Assembly: GCA_017551845.1 (NCBI GenBank)
Contig: JAFZKR010000072.1
Coordinates: forward strand, 1 to 64,000
Direction: 5' to 3'
Length of the DNA: 64,000 nt
Source of the DNA: Bacteroidaceae bacterium
GTDB taxonomy: Bacteria > Bacteroidota > Bacteroidia > Bacteroidales > Bacteroidaceae
Shown piece after piece: positions 1-8,921 of the stretch (position 1 is its first letter; the number at the start of each line of letters is the position of its first letter). Position numbers and translations under genes: made by a program. The notes beneath the pieces are model-generated. The model searched no databases. It was given only the letters and a program-made list of their open reading frames with translations, and had not been told where the DNA came from.

Positions 1-883
1 CTTTTTTATTCTGAGTTAATGCTCCCCATGCATAACACGTTCCTTCTTCCTCTGGAGACTGTGCTCCAAAATCACATGATGCCCATTTTACACTCAGTCC
101 AAGATCGACTGCCATCTCATCAAAACTCTTTGTGCTTACAGAGTAAGGTTCACTAAACAGATATTCTCCTGTGTTTTTAATTTTAATGCAAGTTTTGTAA
201 TAATATTTGGTTCCATTAGTCAGGTTGCCGATCTTTAAGATAAATGTACCATCATCATTAATAGTTTCAATTTCTTTTTGAATGTATTTTTCCATATCTT
301 GACTTTCAGAAACGAGAACATAATATTCACAATATTTTATGTCGGTTGGAGACATTATAATACCTCCATTCAAGGTAAAATCATAATAGCGGATATTATC
401 TGTGTATGGAGTTTGGAAAGTGGGTTTAAAAGACCCGGTAGTCAAGTTCCCTATTTTGCCCGTTTTTCGCGTCTTGCCGTTTAATGATTCAAAGAATAAA
501 CAATACGCATAGTCTGTTTCAGGTGTTAATTCTGTTATTTGAGCTTCAATCGTTCCATCAGTTTTGATTATTGTTTTTCCTATATTTTTACACAGATCAT
601 TATTACTATAATTTTTCCAAGAGTTAAATATGGTTTGAGCATCATCTATGGATTCAGTATATATAACACCGCATCTACCGTTATTAAGTTCCTCGTATGA
701 CAATCCAGTGATTGTTCCTGAAACTGTTGCGGTAAAAGCTGTTACGTTATGAGTATTAATAGCATCAATAACATCTGTAGATACCTTGTCTTCTTCTTTA
801 CAGGAATTCATAAAAAGGAATAGGGTTATTAATGCTAAAGAAAGGCTTCTATATACGTATTGTTCCTTCATAAACTTTTTCAT
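1..883 (-). CDS. Surface lipoprotein, 3' end cut by the window edge
   Basis: This is an open frame of 294 codons with no stop, running off the left edge. The N-terminus (MKKFMKEQ...) has a hydrophobic stretch ending in FMNSC, so Cys28 is a likely lipoprotein cysteine, followed by acidic KEED. The middle reads like two fibronectin-III-type beta modules (ELTPETDYAYCLFFE; a later NLTNGTKYYYKT segment occupies the same place in the second module). The last visible part (VDLGLSVKWAS...YAWG) is a motif I know from many Bacteroidales surface lipoproteins, where it opens a C-terminal domain of unknown role. A surface location is inferred from the signal. It lies 136 bases after the YD-like gene on the same strand. 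Binding target unknown. Confidence 0.8.
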   Translation of the reverse strand, partial: MKKFMKEQYVYRSLSLALITLFLFMNSCKEEDKVSTDVIDAINTHNVTAFTATVSGTITGLSYEELNNGRCGVIYTESIDDAQTIFNSWKNYSNNDLCKNIGKTIIKTDGTIEAQITELTPETDYAYCLFFESLNGKTRKTGKIGNLTTGSFKPTFQTPYTDNIRYYDFTLNGGIIMSPTDIKYCEYYVLVSESQDMEKYIQKEIETINDDGTFILKIGNLTNGTKYYYKTCIKIKNTGEYLFSEPYSVSTKSFDEMAVDLGLSVKWASCDFGAQSPEEEGTCYAWGALTQNKK

Positions 884-1019
884 AATGAGTGTATTTAAAG
901 TTAAAATAGTAGTTAGTAATTTTGATTTTTAAACGAGCTAAAATCGTCCATCAGCAAATTTAATTCGTTAACAATAGGATAATTGTGTATACAGCTAAAT
1001 GAGTTTGTTGAAGCTCTAA

Positions 1020-2252
1020 TTAATGTTCCAAATTTATCTTGATTATTACGGCGGGATGCCCCTCTAATGTTATTTTTCCGTTCTCATCGATCATAATATC
1101 CGGGAGCGATTTCAATCTGTTAAGAGTAGCTTCATCAATGTTATGCTGTTCTTCTCCCGGAAAACGTTTGGAATGTTGGACAATGAGGCCTCCGTTCATA
1201 TCATAGATGTACCAGGGTTCCAGCTTGGGTTGCGTCTTGAAGGCAAATGATTCATAGCTTTCACCGTCTCGATAGCTGTAGCGGCGGTTTTCTATACGGT
1301 CAGGTATAAGATAACCATCATTGTCGGATTCAAACACCCGGCGCATGGACCAGTTGTTGTGGGCGTCATACAAATATGAGTCATATTTGGTGCTTCTGAC
1401 GTTAAAGCGTTCCACAACATGGATCATAAGCGGATCGCCTTGAGTGTTGTACAGGTTCCGGTATTCCCTGCCGTCGGGCATTACAGTCCGGAGCAGTATG
1501 TTTCTTGAATCATAATACTCAGCCTTTCCTGTTCCGTCGTTTTTGAAAAGTATCCGGTAACTACCGTCAGGAGAATAACGGTAATATCTTTTTTCTCGTT
1601 TAATTGTCGTTGATGCGGGTTCCCAACTTACTGTTGTGCTACTGGCCGACGCCCCGGGGACTTTTGAATAAGTGGCAGTTACCTCAACACCCAATTGGTT
1701 GAAATAAGATATTTCAATACTGTCAATCCTGCCGTTATGGCAGTAATAATCCATACGTTCCGTAATGCCGAGCATACCTGTTGAAGAAATTGCGGTCTTG
1801 ATTGAACCGTCATTGTTATACTCGTACTTTATGTTTTTGGTTTGGGTGAGAGGAGAATTACCATCAGTGGTTTCACTGATCTTTTTCCCGTCCTGATATA
1901 CATAATCAGTCCATTCGACCGGTTCTTTTACATTCATATCAAAAACGGCAGTTTGGGTAATACTTTCTTTTGTCCATTTTACAGTTTCTCCTGCTATGTA
2001 GAGTTCGTGATCGGTGTATGTTTCGGTTCTCAAGGGATTGCCGTCAGTGTCCAGAAGGACTGCCGTAAGTGAATACGGCTTGTTCCCTACTAACGTATCG
2101 CCGTTAAGTTTGTGTATTCCCTGGGTGTCACCAACTACAAAGACTTTGTTATATGCAGTCTCGTATTTTGTTACTTCCCCTTTGGGACGTTGGGCCGAAA
2201 CGCTTATTGTGGCAGTTGTTAATACTGTGGCAAATAATAATCTGTATTTCAT
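1020..2252 (-). CDS. Secreted YD/RHS-like repeat protein
   Basis: The protein has 410 residues and an N-terminal signal peptide (hydrophobic stretch ending SVSA, cleavage before QR). The body contains irregular YD-type units such as YEYNNDGS, YRYSPDGSY, YDSRNILLRTVMPDG and YLYDAHNNW, the beta-strand pattern seen in RHS/YD and YwqK-like proteins. It lacks a toxin-like C-terminal domain and is far too short for an RHS toxin. A GTG at 2258 would add two residues; the ATG at 2252 is preferred. It follows the BlaR1-like gene by 18 bases, so it is probably the last gene of the BlaI-BlaR1 operon and may be an extracytoplasmic partner of that sensor. This role is inferred from context only. Confidence 0.72.
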   Translation of the reverse strand: MKYRLLFATVLTTATISVSAQRPKGEVTKYETAYNKVFVVGDTQGIHKLNGDTLVGNKPYSLTAVLLDTDGNPLRTETYTDHELYIAGETVKWTKESITQTAVFDMNVKEPVEWTDYVYQDGKKISETTDGNSPLTQTKNIKYEYNNDGSIKTAISSTGMLGITERMDYYCHNGRIDSIEISYFNQLGVEVTATYSKVPGASASSTTVSWEPASTTIKREKRYYRYSPDGSYRILFKNDGTGKAEYYDSRNILLRTVMPDGREYRNLYNTQGDPLMIHVVERFNVRSTKYDSYLYDAHNNWSMRRVFESDNDGYLIPDRIENRRYSYRDGESYESFAFKTQPKLEPWYIYDMNGGLIVQHSKRFPGEEQHNIDEATLNRLKSLPDIMIDENGKITLEGHPAVIIKINLEH

Positions 2253-2270
2253 AGACACTTGTTTTTAACG

Positions 2271-3833
2271 TTAGTTTTCAGCATCCAATGAACGGCATCC
2301 ATAGAATGCCCCTTCACCAATGTTTTTTAATCTCTTGGGTAGCTGTATGGACGTTAGTCTGACGCAACGGAAGAAAGCCTCGTTGCCTATTCTCTTGAGT
2401 TTCCGTGGAAATGTGATTTCCTTCAGGTTACGGCAGTCTGAGAAAGCTCCGTCGCCGATGGTTTCCAGAGTGGAGGGAAGCCTGACTGATTCCAGGTTTC
2501 TGCAGTCAAGGAATAATCCGTCAGGAAGCCTCTTAGGCCCATCATTTATATAGACGGACTTCAGGTTTACGCATTTGTCAAATGCCTTAGTTCCCATTAC
2601 GCTTACTGTCGATGGAATGGTGACACTTTCCAGATTCCCGCTCCAGGCGAAAGCCTGTGCTGAAATCTCTGTGATGCCTTCGGGTATAACAATATTACGT
2701 AATCCTGTTCCGCTTAATGCTGCTGGACCGATAACCCTTACTGTATATTTTTTACCTTCATATTCGACTTTTTCAGGAATAGATCCCAATGTTTCGGCCA
2801 TACTTGTGTCATATCCCGTCAGTACAGCCACATTATTGATGATGCTGAAACTGTATCCTTCATGCCATCCGTTTATATCAGCATCTTTCGTCCTGTCATA
2901 TACCACATTGGACATAAGACCAATGGAGATAACTGTAAGCAAAGGAACGTAGATATACTTTATAAGGTGTCCCTTTTTAGGATGTGGAAGGCTCATCATG
3001 ATCATCCTTGCTTTGAGACTGCTCTCCCCGAAACCTGTAGTAACAGATGTTTTTCTCCTCTTTACCACTGAATCAAACAGATGCTGCTGGTAACGGACCA
3101 GGTCATATCCGCTGTCCAGGACATCGGCATCGGCCTGAAACTCATGGATGTCACTAAGATTCCTTCTCAATACCCAGACAGCAGGATTGAACCATTGGAA
3201 TACGGACAGGATATCGGTTATTAGCATTTCATGCGAATGATGATGCCTCGCGTGTGAGATTTCATGGCTTATCACTGCTCTTTTCCATGATATTTCAGGA
3301 TTGGAATCCTCTTTTAATTGTTCTCCTTTAATGGTTTCAGGTATGACTATGTATTTCATCCAGTTGAAAGGCATTGTGATTCCCGATGAAGTAATGACTG
3401 TGTAATCTGGTTCTTTTCTGGATATCTTCCCGTTCCTTATGATCTTTATGACTTTGCGTACTGAGTGGAGACGTGATGACACGATTATTGTTATTCCCGT
3501 CAGATATATAAATAGAACCGTTACGTTCCACAGATTATTCTCCTCCGAAGTCAAAGCTTCCGTGTCTTCCGGGTTGGTATTGGTGTGTGCATAGTAAGCC
3601 TCTGTTCCTGTCCGTGAATTGTTGGTTGAAGTAGTCTCCGGCATCGGTTCTGGAATAGGCCTGTGAATGGTTATCACACAGAGAGGCAGAATATACGACA
3701 AGACGAGTGACAAGAGCAGGGTTTTCCTGTTTTTGCCATAGGATGTGTCACGCCTCAGAAGCAGGTTGTACAGCAGTACAAATGCTGCCGTAAGTAGCGA
3801 CACTTTTATTATATATGTCAGGAAAATGCTCAT
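2271..3833 (-). CDS. BlaR1-like M56 membrane metalloprotease with C-terminal leucine-rich repeats
   Basis: The protein has 520 residues. N-terminal membrane helices (about 1-22, 36-56, 104-121) are followed by an M56 peptidase domain with the zinc motif HEISH at 190-194 and the downstream ligand region HEFQAD at 230-235. A further helix at about 292-312 returns the chain to the periplasm. Instead of a penicillin-binding sensor, residues about 345-518 form BspA-type (LRR_5) leucine-rich repeats with the recurring pattern IPxxVxxIGxxAFxxCxxLxxV. By analogy with BlaR1/MecR1 it should sense something outside and cleave the adjacent repressor. The ligand is unknown and no beta-lactamase is nearby. 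It overlaps the repressor gene by 4 bases. Confidence 0.88.
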   Translation of the reverse strand: MSIFLTYIIKVSLLTAAFVLLYNLLLRRDTSYGKNRKTLLLSLVLSYILPLCVITIHRPIPEPMPETTSTNNSRTGTEAYYAHTNTNPEDTEALTSEENNLWNVTVLFIYLTGITIIVSSRLHSVRKVIKIIRNGKISRKEPDYTVITSSGITMPFNWMKYIVIPETIKGEQLKEDSNPEISWKRAVISHEISHARHHHSHEMLITDILSVFQWFNPAVWVLRRNLSDIHEFQADADVLDSGYDLVRYQQHLFDSVVKRRKTSVTTGFGESSLKARMIMMSLPHPKKGHLIKYIYVPLLTVISIGLMSNVVYDRTKDADINGWHEGYSFSIINNVAVLTGYDTSMAETLGSIPEKVEYEGKKYTVRVIGPAALSGTGLRNIVIPEGITEISAQAFAWSGNLESVTIPSTVSVMGTKAFDKCVNLKSVYINDGPKRLPDGLFLDCRNLESVRLPSTLETIGDGAFSDCRNLKEITFPRKLKRIGNEAFFRCVRLTSIQLPKRLKNIGEGAFYGCRSLDAEN

Positions 3834-4195
3834 TTCCTCTGGTTGTTCTTAATGATTTCAATGATGGATTCCAGCTCCTTTACGGATAGTTTCTCATCCT
3901 TTACGAACGATAATACCACATTAGCGTACGAGCTGCTGAAATATTCATCAACAAGATTGTGGATTCCAGACTTGCAGTAATCTTCCTTGGTAATGGCAGG
4001 ATAATACTGGAAGTTGCTTCCATAGGCGTAATGACTCATGAAGCCGTCGGCCTGAAGGGTACGTACCTGATTGGATAGTGTACTGAAAGTGGGTTTTGGT
4101 TCCGGATAGCGGTCCTGCAGTTCCCGTATGAACATTGGGCCGTAAGTCCAGTATAACTCCATAATGATTCTCTCCTTTTTTGTCAGTCTTCTCAT
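3830..4195 (-). CDS. BlaI/MecI/CopY-family transcriptional repressor
   Basis: This 121-residue protein has the winged-helix fold of the BlaI/MecI family: a first helix with the family signature (LTKKERIIMELYW), then the recognition-helix region PTFSTLSNQVRTLQADGFM, and a C-terminal dimerisation part. Family members bind operators as dimers and are inactivated when the partner M56 protease cleaves them between the DNA-binding and dimerisation parts. The gene overlaps the BlaR1-like gene by an ATGA junction, which supports co-regulation. It is expected to repress its own operon (4195 down to 1020). No clear TACA-type BlaI operator was found upstream. Confidence 0.9.
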   Translation of the reverse strand: MRRLTKKERIIMELYWTYGPMFIRELQDRYPEPKPTFSTLSNQVRTLQADGFMSHYAYGSNFQYYPAITKEDYCKSGIHNLVDEYFSSSYANVVLSFVKDEKLSVKELESIIEIIKNNQRK

Positions 4196-4422
4196 AAATC
4201 TATAATTAATGAATTAGTTTAAGGTTGTTTAATTTCCTTTTCTTTAGTATTTTAACGCCATAATAGAATATCTTTTCCTAATGAGATGACGAATTGTTTT
4301 CGTCACAAAGAAAATAACAATAATTATATCAGCCAAATTTTTTCGCTGATTTTTCAAAATAAAGAATCTGTTTTTTCAGCAAACAGCTACATGTTTGGCT
4401 CAAAAGCATTACCTTTGCAGCG
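4196..4422. other. Intergenic region between blaI-like repressor and metK leader
   Basis: This AT-rich stretch separates the divergent blaI-like gene and metK. It holds an inverted repeat TGACGAA (4287-4293) / TTCGTCA (4299-4305), which could be an operator or a small hairpin. A second hairpin ATCAGC (4328-4333) / GCTGAT (4345-4350) is followed by TTTT. No coding sequence is supported here; the short frame at 4286-4489 runs into the metK leader and resembles nothing. Confidence 0.5.
4410..4417 (+). promoter_or_regulatory. metK promoter, -7 element TACCTTTG
   Basis: TACCTTTG matches the Bacteroidota -7 consensus TAnnTTTG. It places the transcription start near 4423, just before the first stem of the leader structure. 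No good -33 TTG is found at the expected 19-21 base spacing, so the promoter may need activation or be weak. Confidence 0.55.
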
Positions 4423-4427
4423 GACAA

Positions 4428-4494
4428 TGTGGAAAGATTTGAGAGCCTCCGGGTTCCAGACAGCTTGCAACCACACAAAAAAATGCTAAAAGTC
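4428..4494 (+). promoter_or_regulatory. Candidate SAM-II riboswitch in the metK leader
   Basis: The leader folds by eye into the SAM-II plan. Stem P1 is UGUGG (4428-4432) with CCACA (4471-4475). The loop carries GAUUU (4436-4440), then an extra hairpin GAGCC (4443-4447) / GGUUC (4452-4456). UUGCAA (4465-4470) comes directly before the 3' strand of P1. The A-rich linker ends in GCUAAAA (4485-4491). The pseudoknot is GAC (4459-4461) with GUC (4492-4494). UUGCAA before P1, GAUUU in the loop and GCUAAAA before the pseudoknot strand are the features I recall from the SAM-II consensus. A SAM sensor in front of SAM synthetase fits feedback control. The aptamer ends about 80 bases before the start codon, farther than usual. 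No covariance search was run. Confidence 0.6.
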
Positions 4495-4573
4495 AATCTT
4501 TTAACACGTTTTGCATAAGACCGGTTGCAGCCCCTTTGTCCATACAGGCACAGGGACTTTTATTTTTATATAG

Positions 4574-5866
4574 ATGGCTTATTTATTCACATCCGAATCG
4601 GTGTCCGAGGGACACCCGGACAAGGTGGCGGACCAGATTTCCGACGCCGTCGTTGACGAACTTCTGGCCTTTGATCCCGAGTCAAAGGTTGCATGTGAAA
4701 CGCTTGTCACCACCGGTCAGGTGGTTCTGGCCGGCGAGGTCAAGTCAAATGCTTACATTGACCTGCAGGAGACCGCCCGCCGCGTTATCAACCGTATTGG
4801 CTACACCCGCTCCGAGTACAAGTTTGACGGTGAATCATGCGGTGTGTTGAGCGCAATACATGAGCAGAGTGCCGACATAAACCGCGGTGTGGAGCGCGAG
4901 GACCCTGAGAATCAGGGTGCCGGCGACCAGGGAATGATGTTCGGCTATGCCACAAACGAGACTGAGGAGTATATGCCTGTATCTTTGGCTCTCTCCCACC
5001 GCATTCTGCGCGTTCTGGCCGAAATCCGCCGTGAGGGCAAGGTTATGACCTATCTGCGTCCCGACTCCAAGAGCCAGGTGACGGTTGAGTACAATGACAA
5101 CGGCAAACCCGTACGCATAGACACAATAGTGGTTTCTACCCAGCACGATGAGTTCATCGCCCCTGAGAGCGCAACAGTCGAGGCTCAGCTTGAGGCTGAC
5201 CGCCGTATGCTGGAGCAGATAGAATCAGATGTAAAGAACATACTTATTCCCCGTGTTATCAGCACCATCACCTCAAGTAAGGTAAAGGCCCTTTTCAACG
5301 ACGGAATCAAGTATTTTGTCAATCCTACCGGCAAGTTCGTGATAGGCGGACCTCACGGAGATACAGGTCTTACCGGCCGCAAGATCATTGTAGATACATA
5401 CGGAGGCAAAGGAGCCCACGGAGGCGGAGCATTCAGCGGAAAGGACCCCAGCAAGGTGGACCGCTCGGCAGCTTACGCCACACGCCATATAGCCAAGAAC
5501 CTGGTTGCCGCAGGTGTGGCCGACGAGGTGCTGGTGCAGGTTTCTTACGCCATAGGTGTGGCCAAGCCCATCAACATCTTTGTAAACACATACGGCACCA
5601 GCCACGTGAACATGCCTGACTCTGAGATAGCAAAGGTTGTGGACCGCCTGTTCGATATGCGCCCCAACGCTATAGAGAACCGGCTCAAGCTGCGTAACCC
5701 CATCTACAGCGAGACCGCAGCCTACGGACACATGGGCCGCGAACCCCAGACTGTAACAAAGGTCTTCACCTCACACTACATGCCTGCCAGGACAGTAGAG
5801 GTTGAGCTCTTCACCTGGGAAAAGCTGGATTATGTGGAAACCGTAAAGAAGGCGTTCGGGATCTGA
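4574..5866 (+). CDS. metK: S-adenosylmethionine synthetase
   Basis: This 430-residue protein makes S-adenosylmethionine from methionine and ATP in the cytoplasm. The start ([14 protein letters not shown]) is the conserved N-terminal motif with the ATP-binding His. [12 protein letters not shown] and the glycine-rich [25 protein letters not shown] segment (split here by function: phosphate-binding loop, then Mg/K-binding Asp) are both intact. The length is a little over the roughly 385 of Escherichia coli MetK and usual for Bacteroidales. The gene stands alone on the plus strand between two minus-strand operons, behind its own promoter and a probable SAM riboswitch, and ends at a strong terminator. 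Confidence 0.97.
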   Translation: MAYLFTSESVSEGHPDKVADQISDAVVDELLAFDPESKVACETLVTTGQVVLAGEVKSNAYIDLQETARRVINRIGYTRSEYKFDGESCGVLSAIHEQSADINRGVEREDPENQGAGDQGMMFGYATNETEEYMPVSLALSHRILRVLAEIRREGKVMTYLRPDSKSQVTVEYNDNGKPVRIDTIVVSTQHDEFIAPESATVEAQLEADRRMLEQIESDVKNILIPRVISTITSSKVKALFNDGIKYFVNPTGKFVIGGPHGDTGLTGRKIIVDTYGGKGAHGGGAFSGKDPSKVDRSAAYATRHIAKNLVAAGVADEVLVQVSYAIGVAKPINIFVNTYGTSHVNMPDSEIAKVVDRLFDMRPNAIENRLKLRNPIYSETAAYGHMGREPQTVTKVFTSHYMPARTVEVELFTWEKLDYVETVKKAFGI

Positions 5867-5907
5867 TAAATTAGCCCACTTATTCGGAATAAGATAAAGG
5901 TTTGAAA

Positions 5908-5943
5908 AAAGAGGCCGGCAATGAATAATCAGCCGGCCTCTTT
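5908..5943. terminator. Bidirectional terminator between metK and the DPP III gene
   Basis: A perfect 12-bp stem AAAGAGGCCGGC (5908-5919) / GCCGGCCTCTTT (5932-5943) encloses a 12-base loop. A-rich sequence before and T-rich sequence after make it work in both directions. It closes metK on the plus strand and the long minus-strand operon that ends at 5958. Confidence 0.85.
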
Positions 5944-5957
5944 CCCGTATTTGTCTA

Positions 5958-7955
5958 TTACAGCGCGCCGTAATTCTTGCCGTAGTCCAGCTGCTGCTTC
6001 AGGTAGTCATCGTTATAGACCACTTCATAGTCCACAATCTTGCCGTTCTTTTCAACGGGTACTATGTCGGGATTGATGAATCCGCCGTAGGGCTTCAGGT
6101 TCAGGGCCTCGTAACGCTTCTTGACCTCCTTATGCAGGGCGGGGTCGATGTTTACGGCATAGGTCTCAATGAGGTTCTTGCCTGCCTCATAGTCACCCTC
6201 TGACTTGATGCGCTGTATCTCTGCCAGCAGCTCGGCAAATAGTGCACGCAGCTTCTCGTAGTCATTGACTACAAAGTATGTCTTGCCGTCACGTACTTTC
6301 TTTTCAATCACATTGTCCTTACGGCCTTTCTCATAACACCATTCGGCTATAAGCTTGCGGTTCTGCATGTGGGCTTCGGTGTTGGGACGGCCCAGCTCCA
6401 CGCGGGTGAACTGTACCATGAGGCCGTTACGGATGTAGTTGGAGTATTCGGCCTTGTAGGCATCCTTGTCGGGCATGATACCCAGTTCAACCATCTTGGG
6501 ATCGGCTGTGAAGTAGAGTCCGAAAAGGTCAGCGCGGGCCTCTTCCAAGGCCGATGCATACTCACCCATAGCTGTTGCCGATACTCCGGGAAGCAGCTGG
6601 CCGCTTCCGTGACCAAGACATTCGTGAAGGTCAGTGTGTATCTCATCGACGTATGAGCCCCACTTGCGGTAGAACTCCTTTTCAGCATCGTCCCATGCAA
6701 ACTCATTGAGAGTGCTGGCGGGCGATTCCTGGGCGGCGTAATCGTATGCATGGGTGATATTGGCAATGGTCACAGACTTGCTGCCGTACATCTTGCGGAT
6801 CCAGTCAGCATTGGGAAGGTTGATGCCGATGGGTGTTGCGGGATATGAATCACCGGCCAGACATACGGCATTGACCACCTTGGCCGAGATACCCTTGCAC
6901 TCCTTTTTCTTGAAGCGAGTGTCAACTGGCGAGTTGTCCTCAAACCATTGTGCGTTGGTGCTCAGTATGACTGTACGCTCTGATGCCTTGTGGTCCTTGA
7001 TATTTACGTAACCTTCCCATGCGCCCTTGCGGCCCAGCGGGTCGTTGTAATCTTCAATGAATCCGTTGATGAAATCCACTGTTCCGATGGTGTCTTTTAC
7101 CCACTCTATATTGAAATCGTCCCAAATCTTGAGGTCGCCGGTCTCGTAGTATTTGACGAGCAGGCCGAGGGCACGTTTCTGGATATTGTTCTCAGCGCAG
7201 GCGGCAGCAAGCTTGAGTTCTTCACATATCTTGGCGATGGCCGGCCCGTACATGCCGTCAATCTTCCAGGGTATCTCCACGATATTTCCGTCGTTGTCTT
7301 TTGTAACCTTGGTGTTAAGACCGTAGGCAATGGGAGTCTCATCGGTCTTGTCTTCGATGGATTCGTAGTATTTTTCAACTTCGGAACGGGTTACACCCTC
7401 ATAGAAGTTACCGGCTGAGAGCACCACTATATCGCCATCTGTCGAGGTAGAGCGGCGCTGCTGCAGAGTGTTGGGATTGTAGATTACATCCAGCAGCTCT
7501 GTGCACTTGGAACCCTCGCCTACAGCCTCCATGAGAGACCTGAAGTATGCCTGCGGGCACTCCGGGAAGAACTTGTCCTCGGCATAGTGATGATGTATGC
7601 CGTTAGCGAAGAAGAGTCTCTTGGCATAGACGACAAACTGCCCGAACTCCTTTGAGTTGCGGTCACCCTTGTAGTTCTCGAGAATGTTCTCCACCACGTG
7701 GCGGATGGGCAGATTGTACTTGCAGTTCTGGTCCCAGTGTATGTCACGGCCCCACTTGGCAGCTTCGGCGAGATGGTAGGCATATTCTTTCTGCTGCAGA
7801 GTCAGTTCCTCCCAACCGGGGATGGTATATCGCATCACCTTGAGATCGGCAAACTCATCAAGCAGATACTTGAAATCACTCTTTTTCTGTCCGCAGCCGG
7901 CGGTTATGGCCAGCACACCAGTCATGATCATAATTCTTGAAATTGTTTTCATCAT
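5958..7955 (-). CDS. Dipeptidyl peptidase III (M49 metallopeptidase)
   Basis: This 665-residue protein has the M49 zinc motif HECLGH at 444-449 and the second ligand motif EEARAD at 471-476, the same variants known for Bacteroides DPP III (family knowledge). Enzymes of this family remove dipeptides from the N-terminus of short peptides. The N-terminus has a hydrophobic stretch ending ITAGCGQKKSD, so Cys21 looks like a lipoprotein cysteine and an envelope location is likely. The ATG follows the stop of the EamA gene with no gap, so the gene is probably translated from the tail of the polymer operon. Homologues are sometimes mislabelled dihydrofolate reductase; nothing here supports that. Confidence 0.92.
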   Translation of the reverse strand: MMKTISRIMIMTGVLAITAGCGQKKSDFKYLLDEFADLKVMRYTIPGWEELTLQQKEYAYHLAEAAKWGRDIHWDQNCKYNLPIRHVVENILENYKGDRNSKEFGQFVVYAKRLFFANGIHHHYAEDKFFPECPQAYFRSLMEAVGEGSKCTELLDVIYNPNTLQQRRSTSTDGDIVVLSAGNFYEGVTRSEVEKYYESIEDKTDETPIAYGLNTKVTKDNDGNIVEIPWKIDGMYGPAIAKICEELKLAAACAENNIQKRALGLLVKYYETGDLKIWDDFNIEWVKDTIGTVDFINGFIEDYNDPLGRKGAWEGYVNIKDHKASERTVILSTNAQWFEDNSPVDTRFKKKECKGISAKVVNAVCLAGDSYPATPIGINLPNADWIRKMYGSKSVTIANITHAYDYAAQESPASTLNEFAWDDAEKEFYRKWGSYVDEIHTDLHECLGHGSGQLLPGVSATAMGEYASALEEARADLFGLYFTADPKMVELGIMPDKDAYKAEYSNYIRNGLMVQFTRVELGRPNTEAHMQNRKLIAEWCYEKGRKDNVIEKKVRDGKTYFVVNDYEKLRALFAELLAEIQRIKSEGDYEAGKNLIETYAVNIDPALHKEVKKRYEALNLKPYGGFINPDIVPVEKNGKIVDYEVVYNDDYLKQQLDYGKNYGAL

Positions 7956-8921
7956 TTATATTTTTTGTTTGTTCTGTTCCGTTCTCTCTTTTGTCTTGAC
8001 ACCCGACAGTATCACACCTCCCAATATCATGGCTGAGCCGATGCCCGATGCCACCGTCATTCTCTCGTCCAAAATGAGCATGGCCCCTATCAGTGTTATG
8101 ACGGGATTCATATATACATAGTTGGTGGCGGTAACGTTTCCTATGGCAAGCATAATCCTGTTCCACAGCACAAAGCAGAAGAGTGACGCTATTGTGGAGA
8201 GGAACAGCAGGTTTCCCCACACCTGAACGCGGTCGAAACGTACTGCTGCAAGATTGGAGTTGTCAGCAAGGAGCAGCACGGGAACAATGGTGAGCAGCCC
8301 GTAGAAGAAGACTTTGCGGGTGGCGAAGAGTGTTCCATAGCGGTCAGTCATCTGCCCCATGAACTGACTGTAGAAAGCCCAGCAAAGGGCGGCCATGAAT
8401 GCCAGTATGTCACCTTTGGGCGATATGCTCAGGCTGTTGCCGTCAAAGATTACCAGCACCATTCCGGAAATGGCGAGCACAGTACCGGCAATGAGCGGGA
8501 ATCCCACCCGGACATCTTCAAGGCCATCGGCGATGTTTCCTTTGAACGTCCTCTTGATGAAGAGGGTCATGAGCAAGGTGAGCAGCGGGGCGATGCATAC
8601 TATGAAAGAGACATTACAGGCCTGGGTATGTTGCAGGGCTGTATTCTCGGTGAGGAAATAGAGAGATCCGCCGGATATTCCCATAACCACGAACAGCAGT
8701 TCATGCCTGAGTGAGAGTGAGAACGCCCTTTTGTCACGTCCGCCACGTATAAAACAGACAGTTAGTAACCCCAAGTAAGCAATGATAAACCGTATGGTGA
8801 ATATCTGCGCCGGGGTAAGCCCCTGATTTATGAGCGTCTTGGTGGAGATGAATGTCACTCCCCACAACGCTACGGTCAGGAAGGCAAGCAGGTGGTATAT
8901 ATAGAGTCTTTTGGTTTTCAT
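7956..8921 (-). CDS. EamA/DMT-family transporter
   Basis: This 321-residue protein has ten predicted membrane helices in two EamA repeats, starting LLAFLTVALWGVTFISTKTLI-type sequence in helix 1. Drug/metabolite transporters of this superfamily move small metabolites; LicB, the choline permease of lic loci, belongs to the same superfamily. The start at 8921 (MKTKRL) makes an ATGA overlap with the gene before it; a longer frame back to 9011 runs through that gene and is unlikely. Placed in a locus with LicC- and LicD-like proteins, it could import or export a small building block of the polymer. The substrate cannot be read from the sequence. Confidence 0.85.
   Translation of the reverse strand: MKTKRLYIYHLLAFLTVALWGVTFISTKTLINQGLTPAQIFTIRFIIAYLGLLTVCFIRGGRDKRAFSLSLRHELLFVVMGISGGSLYFLTENTALQHTQACNVSFIVCIAPLLTLLMTLFIKRTFKGNIADGLEDVRVGFPLIAGTVLAISGMVLVIFDGNSLSISPKGDILAFMAALCWAFYSQFMGQMTDRYGTLFATRKVFFYGLLTIVPVLLLADNSNLAAVRFDRVQVWGNLLFLSTIASLFCFVLWNRIMLAIGNVTATNYVYMNPVITLIGAMLILDERMTVASGIGSAMILGGVILSGVKTKERTEQNKQKI

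Noticed and set aside
278..484. Plus-strand frame of 68 codons
   Set aside because: It is antisense to the surface lipoprotein at 1-883, which has a lipobox and FN3-like modules; the frame resembles nothing.
4286..4489. Plus-strand frame of 67 codons before metK
   Set aside because: It runs through the promoter and the SAM-II-like leader, with no ribosome site or family match.
5958..7955. Dihydrofolate reductase label often given to homologues of this gene
   Set aside because: HECLGH and EEARAD are M49 peptidase motifs and no DHFR fold is visible.
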